Positions 1 to 6,006 of a stretch of DNA of 7,099 bases are shown here, in pieces; within the stretch, counting starts at the first letter, position 1, and each line of letters begins with the position of its first letter. The notes beneath the pieces were generated by a model. The model worked only from the letters and a program-made list of their open reading frames with translations. It was not told the DNA's origin and made no database searches. The position numbers and the translations under genes were made by a program. This DNA comes from Pseudobdellovibrionaceae bacterium (GTDB lineage Bacteria > Bdellovibrionota > Bdellovibrionia > Bdellovibrionales > JAMPXM01). The stretch spans positions 1 through 7,099 of the forward strand of contig JALHOI010000164.1 of the NCBI GenBank assembly GCA_022843085.1, written 5' to 3'.

Positions 1-1310
1 TCAGTTTCGCCAGACCGTGCGTAGACTCGCAACGCGTATATAGTTCGAGTAATTCGATGAACCATTTCGATAATTTTCGCAGTTGTCTCGTGAACCAGTT
101 CGCGATCTGCAGAGTCGCCGGCCTTTTCGAGAAGGGCCGCTTTACCCATGATAACAGTGAGAGGATTATTGATTTCGTGTGCGATGCCGGCTGCCATTTC
201 GCCAAGGGCAACAAATTTCGAAGTCGTCGTAAGTTCAGCGAAATTCATTTTCATTCGTTCTGTTAAATCGTGAACTCCTCGGGTGAGCACGCCGATTTCG
301 TCGTTACGGTTCAAGTCGTCAGTCGAAGTTGGGGCGGCGCGGCCGACCTTGTAACTTTCCATCGAGGCCGTCAGGTTTTCGAGCGGTAAAAGCATCGACT
401 GCGTTAACCAGCGGTTGAGTGCGATGGCAACGAGTAGAAGCGCGAAAAACATCGCAACCATCATCTTCCGAAGCAAAACGATCGGTTGCTCGAGTTCGCC
501 TTTCGCGACGCGAAAAGCGAGTTTCCACGAATTGGCTGGTCCGGTCCCGCTACTTCGTTCGAAGATGATCGTGAAGTGGTCGGCTGTTTCATACAAAGTT
601 CCGCCTTCAAGCAATTGAACGGGCTTTGCTTTTAACCCAATCGGCTCGTTCGGCTGCGACTGAGCACTGGCATTATCAGGATCGGGGCGTGCATAGATTC
701 GTGTTCCATCAAGCGAGAAGAGCTGAACCTCGGCATGGCTTTGCGCTGCAACACTATTGGCAAGTGTAACCAGTGTTCGTTGCAAATCGGTCAAAGGTAC
801 GGTCGCCATCACAAAACCGATCGGCCTCTCGCGGCCCCGCTGAACCTTAGTGAGAAACCTGACGAGGGGTCGTAGCGGCACCGTTGTATCAAATTCGTAG
901 ACTGGGCTATCCGATTCGAGAGCACGTTCAAAGAGCTTGTTGGATTCAGATTTAAGATTCAGGTCGAGTCGATTCAAATCAATACGGCGAATTCGATTTA
1001 CGTCAAAGAAACTGATCGACTGGAACGTCTGGTAATAATGTCGATAGTCTTCAAACCGCGACTGAATTTGCTCGTAGTCGAGTTTGCGATAGAAGAACGT
1101 ACTTTTCGCAAGCGTTTTTTGTTCTGCGATTCGTGTATCAAAAAATCGTTCGACGACGATGAGCGTATGGCGACCCGCCCGTGCGATTTGGTCGATGGCC
1201 ACGCGATATAGGTATTGCTCGCCAAACACATAAAAAGTTCCGCCAAGTGTCGCGACGGTCACGATCATAAGCAAAACGTTGAAGACAAGAAGCCGCGTCC
1301 GAATTTTCAT
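1..1310 (-). CDS. Membrane sensor histidine kinase, 3' end missing (dCache-like sensor, HAMP, H-box)
   Basis: I translated this from the complement: 436 codons are open from ATG 1310-1308 to the window edge. Residues about 7-30 form a first membrane segment. About 250 periplasmic residues follow, with the spacing and motifs of a double-Cache sensor (for example FFDVNRIRRID and VQLFSLDGTRIYARPD). A second membrane segment lies at about 283-298. A HAMP domain at about 299-352 shows the LPLENL and NDEIGVL motifs. The H-box ALGEMAAGIAHEINNPLTV has the phospho-accepting histidine at residue 378. The ATP-binding N/G boxes lie beyond base 1. By family knowledge it autophosphorylates in response to a periplasmic signal and passes phosphate to a response regulator, which is not in view. 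Its ATG overlaps the stop of the upstream binding-protein gene by 4 bp. There is no good Shine-Dalgarno sequence, so translation is probably coupled. The kinase assignment is firm; the ligand is unknown, and the Cache call is by eye. Confidence 0.92.
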   Translation of the reverse strand, partial: MKIRTRLLVFNVLLMIVTVATLGGTFYVFGEQYLYRVAIDQIARAGRHTLIVVERFFDTRIAEQKTLAKSTFFYRKLDYEQIQSRFEDYRHYYQTFQSISFFDVNRIRRIDLNRLDLNLKSESNKLFERALESDSPVYEFDTTVPLRPLVRFLTKVQRGRERPIGFVMATVPLTDLQRTLVTLANSVAAQSHAEVQLFSLDGTRIYARPDPDNASAQSQPNEPIGLKAKPVQLLEGGTLYETADHFTIIFERSSGTGPANSWKLAFRVAKGELEQPIVLLRKMMVAMFFALLLVAIALNRWLTQSMLLPLENLTASMESYKVGRAAPTSTDDLNRNDEIGVLTRGVHDLTERMKMNFAELTTTSKFVALGEMAAGIAHEINNPLTVIMGKAALLEKAGDSADRELVHETTAKIIEMVHRITRTIYALRVYARSGET

Positions 1311-2434
1311 TTGGCGCTTCGCCACGAGACTTCGTCTCGCGATTTTTGTTTATGGGGAATTTTATCGGCTCCCATTGCGCGTTCGTTTTCTAATCTTCGA
1401 ATAACAGTGTCGTCGATTAATTTAGCGAGGTCGCTGGGATTAGAGTTCATTCCCCGTTCACTGAAAAAGGCCGTGATCGCGCGTGCTTCTTTGCGCAGCG
1501 GGCCATCGTTTTCGTAAAGACGAATGTTTTCCTCGAGGCCAATGAAATCAACGTCATGATCGATGAATTTCTGCGCTTGTTCGTTTGTGATTCCAAAATA
1601 GGCGGCGGGTATCGCCGCGAAGGCAACTGGATCTGTCTTTTGCAACTCGAGCGCCTCAAAAAACGCGCGGCTGATTGCTACCGGAATATCTTCGTCGAGC
1701 GAGATTTCTTCTCGAAACGCAATGCCGTCGATGATCAGCCGCGGATTTTCGGACGAAGATAAGACAGTTCGAAGACCGCGCGGTAGTCCCTCGCTAAGCG
1801 CGGAATTCCACGTATGGCCCGCATCAATTTCACCCGCTAGAATCGCAGCGGGAACACGGTCCACAGCAACAGTACGAAAGTGAACTGTTCTCGGATTGAC
1901 GCCGGCAAGTTCAAGGCTGCGGACGACAAAGTATTCGGCGTAAGAATTGAGTTCGGCGATTCCGATTCGTTGCCCCGAGAGGTCAGCTGGCTTATGTATT
2001 CCGCGGCGCGCGACAATGACGTCAGCTAGCGAGTGGTCGGTCGCAAGCATCATGTTAATCGGCACACCGAGGTTTCTCAACACAATGAAGTCTGCGAGGA
2101 TTCCGGCCGTCACATGTGTTCGGCCGGTTCGAATCCAGTCGTTGAGCTCGGCCGCTGTTTTGGCCTCAACGAGCTCGACGTCGACACCATACTTTTTAAA
2201 CAGACCAAGTTTTTGTGCGGTAACAATCGGATAGTAGCCGGGCCAGTTGCCGACGCCGATTCGAACGGCTCCTGTGTGCGGAACGGCCGCCGATGGCGTC
2301 GACACGAGTCGCGTTAGTTCAACACTATATTTCACGATGAACACGATCGACGTCAGGAGAAGCAGAGTCCACACAGCAGCGGCGATTACTCGCGTGCGAA
2401 TCGACACTTGGCTAGGTGCATTCTTTTTTTCCAC
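1307..2434 (-). CDS. Membrane-anchored NMT1/SsuA-type periplasmic substrate-binding protein
   Basis: The protein has 375 residues. A basic N-terminus is followed by a hydrophobic segment at about 16-36 with no clear signal peptidase site or lipobox, so I infer it stays anchored in the inner membrane facing the periplasm. From about residue 56 it has the fold pattern of the NMT1/THI5, SsuA and TauA binding proteins: VRIGVGNWPGYYPIVTAQ, LGLFKKYGVDVELVE, a TAGILADFIVLRN stretch, then DLSGQRIGIAELNSYAEYFV and the ILAGEIDAGHTW hinge region. Relatives bind sulfonates, nitrate, taurine or pyrimidine precursors; the ligand here cannot be read from sequence. No ABC permease or ATPase gene adjoins it, and its TGA overlaps the histidine kinase ATG, which suggests it presents ligand to that kinase. 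The start is uncertain: GTG 2434 gives this frame but has a poor ribosome site, while an ATG at 2450 is one base out of frame through an A7 run. The tail after about residue 350 is charged and looks unstructured. Confidence 0.85.
   Translation of the reverse strand: MEKKNAPSQVSIRTRVIAAAVWTLLLLTSIVFIVKYSVELTRLVSTPSAAVPHTGAVRIGVGNWPGYYPIVTAQKLGLFKKYGVDVELVEAKTAAELNDWIRTGRTHVTAGILADFIVLRNLGVPINMMLATDHSLADVIVARRGIHKPADLSGQRIGIAELNSYAEYFVVRSLELAGVNPRTVHFRTVAVDRVPAAILAGEIDAGHTWNSALSEGLPRGLRTVLSSSENPRLIIDGIAFREEISLDEDIPVAISRAFFEALELQKTDPVAFAAIPAAYFGITNEQAQKFIDHDVDFIGLEENIRLYENDGPLRKEARAITAFFSERGMNSNPSDLAKLIDDTVIRRLENERAMGADKIPHKQKSRDEVSWRSAK
1313..1339 (-). promoter_or_regulatory. Tandem hairpins just upstream of the histidine kinase start
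   Basis: On the transcribed strand, CGAGAC-GAA-GTCTCG (complement of 1325-1339) is followed after one base by GGCG-AAG-CGCC (complement of 1313-1323). Two bases separate the second hairpin from the kinase ATG. Both stems are perfect and lie in the last codons of the binding-protein gene, in place of a Shine-Dalgarno sequence. They could hold the kinase start closed until ribosomes translating the binding protein open them. That function is inferred. Confidence 0.5.
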
Positions 2435-2466
2435 GATCCAGGTTTTTCATCAGATAATGAAAATTG

Positions 2467-3708
2467 TTAAGTAGAATAATTATGGAGGATCCGTGCAGAC
2501 TCTGTGCGTTGGCTCGCCTCAACCACGAAGGTTACACTGAGGGCTCCGGGAAGAATTTTTTCAGGGCGGATTTGCTTGAGTTCAAGTCGTTGCAGAAAAT
2601 CTGCAATAAGGCCCGACGTGTACGAACCTTGGCATGTGACGGTTACGGTCGATCGCAGCTGTGGATCAACTGTAAATTCTGAATTAACTCGCAATGCTGC
2701 GAGTTGAGCCTCAAGCAGCTCGCTTGGAGCCGTCATGAGAACCTCAACCTTCGAATTGACCATCGCGACGTCAAGCCATTGGGGAGCAGGCAGCGATTGT
2801 CGCGCTAAAGTTGCAGTGAGTGTGCTGATGCCGCCAAGCAGTGACGCGGCCGTCACGCGTACAAGTCGAACATCCGAGTGCGAGGTCACCGCGAACACGG
2901 CCGCGTTTTCGTATGAAGGGGTCGTCAATTTAACCTCCGAAGGAGAATTGATCGTTGTAAAGCTGGAAATATCAAATGTGGCCGTCGGGTGCGCTAGGCC
3001 AACCGCGATCGGAACTCGGTGCGTAGCCGCCAGTTCAACACTTCGGTAGTGCAGGACCTTTGCGCCCCAGAATGTCATGTCGAGAAGTTCGGCATGCGTC
3101 ATGGATTTTATGGGCCGCGCGTTGGGCACAACTTTCGGGTCGGCTGATAAAATTCCCGGCACTTCTTTCAGAATCTCGCAGCGACTCGCATTGAAAGCTG
3201 CGGCGAGCGCCACCGCGGTAACGTCGGTTCCGCCTCGACCGAGAGTGGTTATCTCTTTTGTTTTTGGCGACACGCCTTGAAAGCCGGCCAGAATCACAAC
3301 ATTCCCCCGGTTGAGTTCGTCTTGAACCCGAATCGACTTCACATCTATGATGCGAGCGTTCGAATGCGTTTCGTCGGTTAAGACTCCAGCTTGAGAACCA
3401 GTGAAACTAATCGCCTTGGCCTCGGGGCATAGTTCGTACAGCGCGTCTGACAGTGCCATCGAAAAAAGTGCCATACTGACGCGCTCACCTGTCGAGAGAA
3501 GCATGTCAAGTTCGCGTCGGTTTGGTTTCTCGCTCACTGAATAAGCCAATTGAATCAACGCGTCTGTTGCAGTCCCCATCGCACTCACGACGGCAATCAC
3601 ATTGGTGCCGGTGGCTCGAAGGGTTGCAACACGTCGGGCGGCGGCACGGATAAAATCCGGTGTCGCAAGACTGAGACCCCCAAATTTTTGTACAATCAGG
3701 GGACGCAT
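2467..3708 (-). CDS. Aspartate kinase (monofunctional), diverged, with degenerate ACT region
   Basis: The predicted product phosphorylates L-aspartate to aspartyl-4-phosphate, the first step towards lysine, threonine, methionine and diaminopimelate. I chose ATG 3708 (413 residues) because GAGG lies 7 nt upstream and MRPLIVQKFGG matches the usual family start; GTG 3723 would add five residues. Kinase motifs are KFGG (8-11), STGE (72-75), TLGRGGTD (155-162, with the conserved Asp162) and GAKVLHYRSVELA (215-227). Departures from the family are Leu12 where Thr is usual in KFGGTS, KEVPG (181-185) where TDV(D/P)G normally contacts ATP, and Tyr221 where HPRS is usual. The C-terminal 145 residues or so end in the ACT-like ARILHNYST, but the DKPG motif and the glycine/proline turns of the ACT pair are missing, so feedback by amino acids may be altered. 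It lies 14 bp after the transglycosylase gene and 32 bp before the binding-protein gene. Family assignment is firm; activity is likely but unproven. Confidence 0.88.
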   Translation of the reverse strand: MRPLIVQKFGGLSLATPDFIRAAARRVATLRATGTNVIAVVSAMGTATDALIQLAYSVSEKPNRRELDMLLSTGERVSMALFSMALSDALYELCPEAKAISFTGSQAGVLTDETHSNARIIDVKSIRVQDELNRGNVVILAGFQGVSPKTKEITTLGRGGTDVTAVALAAAFNASRCEILKEVPGILSADPKVVPNARPIKSMTHAELLDMTFWGAKVLHYRSVELAATHRVPIAVGLAHPTATFDISSFTTINSPSEVKLTTPSYENAAVFAVTSHSDVRLVRVTAASLLGGISTLTATLARQSLPAPQWLDVAMVNSKVEVLMTAPSELLEAQLAALRVNSEFTVDPQLRSTVTVTCQGSYTSGLIADFLQRLELKQIRPEKILPGALSVTFVVEASQRTESARILHNYST

Positions 3709-3722
3709 CTGCAAGCCTCGCA

Positions 3723-4895
3723 CTACTGTATCGATTGACCCGTCGGATTCACGTACTGTGATACAGCAAGTTTTGATCCTTTGGGAATTCGAATTCGATG
3801 AGACTTCACTTCGCGAGGAATAAAGGCTTTCAGCAACTCCGGGTTTAGTTCGGTTAATGAACGTTCGCTGACGCCAAGATGATTGGCGAGGTTGATCAAA
3901 TCCGTGCCGCCGGGAACATCAAGCGTATCGAATGAGTAGGGTACCTGAAACTCGAGTTCCCGAAAGCCGTAGAGGGCTGGGGCCTTGGCGATTAACATCG
4001 CAGCGAGCATTTTTGGAAGGTAGTTTCTTGTTTCCTCAGGCAACGCTCCGCGGTCTGCGAGGTCCCAAAAACTGTTCGTTTTATGTCGTTTGATCAGGCG
4101 ACGCACGCCATTTTCGCCCATGTTGTAGCTAGCCGCGACGAGATACCATGACCCGAATTGCTCGTACAGATCGCTCATGTACGCGATCGCTGCCTTTGTC
4201 GACTTTTCGAAGTCGCGGCGTTCGTCGATCCACCAGTCGATCGCGAGGCCGTAGCGCGATCCCGTTGGTGCGATGAACTGCCACATGCCGAGCGCGTTTG
4301 CGTGACTGCTTGCGCTTGAAGAAAACCCGCTTTCAATCATTGCGACATAGGCGAGGTCGAGTGGAAGATTTGCGCGCTTCATTTCTTCTTCGATAGCCGG
4401 AATAAAGCGAGAAGAACGTTCAAGCCAACGTCGAAATGACGGACGGCCGACGGTCTGAAAGTATTTAACCCACTTTCGAACTCGCGCGTTGTAGGTGACT
4501 GGAAAATCAAAAATGAGGTTTGCCTCGTTTGGCCCGCGAGCTTTCGCTTTTGTCGCAATGGCGTTGGTCGCGGCGTCGGCAGCAGCGATGCCTACGGTGG
4601 GCGCGATTTTTACAGCAGCCGCGGTCGAAAGATTTTTTGGCGGTGCAGGCAAAGTGTTAATGGGTCGCAAAAGTTTTTCAGGCACAGTCTGCGGCGAGTC
4701 CGGTTTCAATGAGACATTTGAACGTTCGGCGAGTTTGCCTGAAGTTGCCGACACCTTTTTCGCTTGTCGTTTCACCGGTTTTTTCGGAACACTCCAGCCA
4801 GACGCACTCGAACGAATCGTTGTTGTCGAACAAGCAGTTGAGCCGACAGTGACTATGATCACGCTTATTAAAAAAATGCTGAGCCGAGCGGTCAT
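3723..4895 (-). CDS. MltD-like lytic transglycosylase, probable lipoprotein, with LysM-like C-terminus
   Basis: The product has 390 residues. A hydrophobic leader (about 5-20) ends in STAC with Cys22, a plausible but non-canonical lipobox because Ser rather than Leu/Val/Ile is at -3. A long Pro/Ala/Lys-rich linker (about 30-120) follows and could span the periplasm. The SLT domain (about 130-310) carries AMIESGF with catalytic Glu188, then ALGMWQFIAPTG, YGLAIDWWIDERRD, the ASYNMGENGV motif and an ETRNYLPKMLAAMLIAK segment, all typical of MltD-type enzymes. Residues about 325-372 (DLINLANHLGVSERSLTELN, then IRIPKGSK) look like a LysM-type peptidoglycan-binding module. It should cleave the MurNAc-GlcNAc bond in the wall, forming 1,6-anhydro ends. 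ATG 4895 is preceded by GAGG at 5-nt spacing. It is the first gene of the leftward operon and is divergent from the flagellar rod genes, whose assembly also needs local wall cleavage; that link is inference only. Confidence 0.9.
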   Translation of the reverse strand: MTARLSIFLISVIIVTVGSTACSTTTIRSSASGWSVPKKPVKRQAKKVSATSGKLAERSNVSLKPDSPQTVPEKLLRPINTLPAPPKNLSTAAAVKIAPTVGIAAADAATNAIATKAKARGPNEANLIFDFPVTYNARVRKWVKYFQTVGRPSFRRWLERSSRFIPAIEEEMKRANLPLDLAYVAMIESGFSSSASSHANALGMWQFIAPTGSRYGLAIDWWIDERRDFEKSTKAAIAYMSDLYEQFGSWYLVAASYNMGENGVRRLIKRHKTNSFWDLADRGALPEETRNYLPKMLAAMLIAKAPALYGFRELEFQVPYSFDTLDVPGGTDLINLANHLGVSERSLTELNPELLKAFIPREVKSHRIRIPKGSKLAVSQYVNPTGQSIQ

Positions 4896-4940
4896 CCTGA
4901 CCTCGCTTTCGTCTGGTTAGTTTGCGACTGGTTTGGGATT

Positions 4941-4984
4941 AAGTCGAGTGCAACTTAGGTCGAGCCGTTGGTTCGACTCGACCT
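4941..4984. repeat. GTCGAG half-site cluster with 8-bp inverted repeat, candidate enhancer site
   Basis: AAGTCGAG (4941-4948) and AGGTCGAG (4957-4964) are direct near-copies. The second is also the left arm of a perfect 8-bp inverted repeat with CTCGACCT (4977-4984) across a 12-base spacer. The cluster lies about 145-190 bp upstream of the predicted sigma-54 start. That distance is typical of upstream sites bound by activators of the NtrC/FleQ/FlgR kind. The repeats are visible in the sequence; the protein-binding role is inferred. Confidence 0.45.
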
Positions 4985-5102
4985 CGCGGGGATTTGACGG
5001 ATGAGTTCTCGCAGTTGAAATCTTGGCGGTGCTTTCGTCTAGTCCGTCGACATTGAATCGAAAATACCCGTAGCTAAAACTTGAGTCTTGAAATGGTCGC
5101 GG

Positions 5103-5118
5103 TGGCACCGGCCTTGCT
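5103..5118 (+). promoter_or_regulatory. Sigma-54 (RpoN) promoter for flgF-flgG-flgA
   Basis: The sequence reads TGGCAC, five bases, TTGCT. It matches the sigma-54 consensus TGGCAC-N5-TTGCW at every defined position, with the required 10 bases between the -24 GG (5104-5105) and the -12 GC (5116-5117). The predicted transcription start is about 5129, giving a leader of about 41 nt before flgF. Sigma-54 promoters need an ATP-driven enhancer-binding activator, and control of rod and hook genes by sigma-54 is known in several flagellar hierarchies. Confidence 0.85.
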
Positions 5119-5159
5119 CGGTTTAATTGTTGGTAGGCCAGGATGGTCTAGGAATCGTC

Positions 5160-5165
5160 AGGAGG
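5160..5165 (+). promoter_or_regulatory. Strong Shine-Dalgarno sequence of flgF
   Basis: AGGAGG lies 4 nt before ATG 5170. It fixes the flgF start and is the strongest ribosome site seen in the window. Confidence 0.85.
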
Positions 5166-5169
5166 ACGA

Positions 5170-5964
5170 ATGAGCAAAGGCATCTTCACCGCCGTGAGTG
5201 GTGCGATGGCACAGTCGGCGAAGCTCGACACAGTCGCAAACAACTTAGCGAACGTGAACACGACAGGTTTCAAACGCGATGCTCAGCTCTTTCGAGAATA
5301 CTTGACGTCGTACAACAACGAACCAGGCGCGGTTGAAGTTCCTCGAATCACCGCTTCGATTGAATCGTTTTATGATCACAACGGCGGCGATAAGTCGTTT
5401 GTAGATCTTGACGGAACTTACTCGGATTTTTCTCAAGGCACGATTCGCCCTACGGGTAATAATCTAGATCTTGCAATTGAAGGTGAGGGACTTTTCCAGG
5501 TCGCAACACCCGATGGCGCGCGTTACACCCGTGCCGGAAATTTTGCCGTTGATGGCGATGGCCGTCTTGTGACGAAGCAGGGTTTTCCGGTTCAACGTGA
5601 GGGTGGCGGCGAGTTTCGTTTTACAAGCTCGGATGTTGTGATCGCGGCGAACGGTGAGGTTTTCGAACAAAACCAGAGCGTCGGCAAGCTCGCGCTTGTG
5701 AAGTTCGACAACAAAGATGCTTTGTTAAAGCAAGGTGCGAACCTTTTCGCGATCAAAGACAACCTAGATCCGCAGATGACGGCGGCCGCGGACGCCAAGA
5801 TTAGCCAAGGTGCACTTGAGGGTAGCAACGTGAACATCGTTCGTGAAATGACTGACATGATTTCCGCAACGCGCACCTTTGAGAGTTTACAGAAAGCGAT
5901 TCAAGCCTACGACCAGATGGCCGGCAAGGTTGTTAACGAAGTGCCGAAGCTGAATCAGGGCTAA
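5170..5964 (+). CDS. flgF: Flagellar basal-body rod protein FlgF
   Basis: The product has 264 residues, slightly longer than the enterobacterial FlgF of about 251. The N-terminal rod motif DTVANNLANVNTTGFKRD (20-37) and the C-terminal GALEGSNVNIVREMTDMISA segment (from 214), followed by a heptad-like helix to about 257, are the paired ends that coil together in axial flagellar proteins. The middle (about 95-200: LDLAIEGEGLFQV, YTRAGNF, VIAANGEV) is the FlgF/FlgG/FlgE core. FlgF forms part of the proximal rod crossing the periplasm and is exported by the flagellar type III system, so it has no Sec signal. It is distinguished from FlgG by its position ahead of a clear FlgG and by its EGSNVN...M(T/S)DMI pattern. 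It is the first gene after the sigma-54 promoter, 42 bp before flgG. Confidence 0.88.
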   Translation: MSKGIFTAVSGAMAQSAKLDTVANNLANVNTTGFKRDAQLFREYLTSYNNEPGAVEVPRITASIESFYDHNGGDKSFVDLDGTYSDFSQGTIRPTGNNLDLAIEGEGLFQVATPDGARYTRAGNFAVDGDGRLVTKQGFPVQREGGGEFRFTSSDVVIAANGEVFEQNQSVGKLALVKFDNKDALLKQGANLFAIKDNLDPQMTAAADAKISQGALEGSNVNIVREMTDMISATRTFESLQKAIQAYDQMAGKVVNEVPKLNQG

Positions 5965-6006
5965 TTTCTAAAACTAAATTGCAAATTCCAAAAAAGGGAT
6001 CAACGA

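Larger units (their letters stand above)
4896..5169. promoter_or_regulatory. Divergent intergenic control region between lytic transglycosylase and flgF
   Basis: This 274-bp region separates the leftward operon from the rightward flagellar operon and must hold promoters for both. Rightward, it contains a sigma-54 promoter at 5103-5118 and a GTCGAG repeat cluster at 4941-4984. Leftward, no convincing -35/-10 pair was found. The minus strand is open from about 5147 to 4917 and carries a short ORF of doubtful status. GAGG at 4901-4904 (complement) serves the transglycosylase start. Confidence 0.75.

Noticed and set aside
57..618. Short plus-strand ORFs of 67-69 codons and a 69-codon minus-strand ORF within the first 620 bases.
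   Set aside because: All lie inside the continuous histidine kinase frame, which carries HAMP and H-box motifs across this stretch.
1325..1347. A plus-strand stem-loop followed by a T-rich stretch, resembling a rightward intrinsic terminator.
   Set aside because: No plus-strand gene ends here, the stem is only 6 bp and the T run is interrupted. The stem is better explained as a hairpin in the leftward transcript before the kinase start.
3709..3723. GTG 3723 as the start of the aspartate kinase.
   Set aside because: It overlaps the transglycosylase stop and lacks a ribosome site, whereas ATG 3708 has GAGG at good spacing and matches the family N-terminus.
4495..4920. A 141-codon plus-strand ORF with a signal-peptide-like N-terminus (AFVAMALVAASAAA).
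   Set aside because: It is the antisense of the Ala/Pro-rich linker and leader of the lytic transglycosylase. The hydrophobic look comes from complementary GC-rich alanine codons, and there is no ribosome site or family match.
5055..5084. A leftward sigma-28-like element (TCAAGTTT followed by a CGAT core on the minus strand) upstream of the transglycosylase gene.
   Set aside because: The spacing is about 2 bases too long and the -10 half matches only CGAT, so it is too weak to call a promoter.
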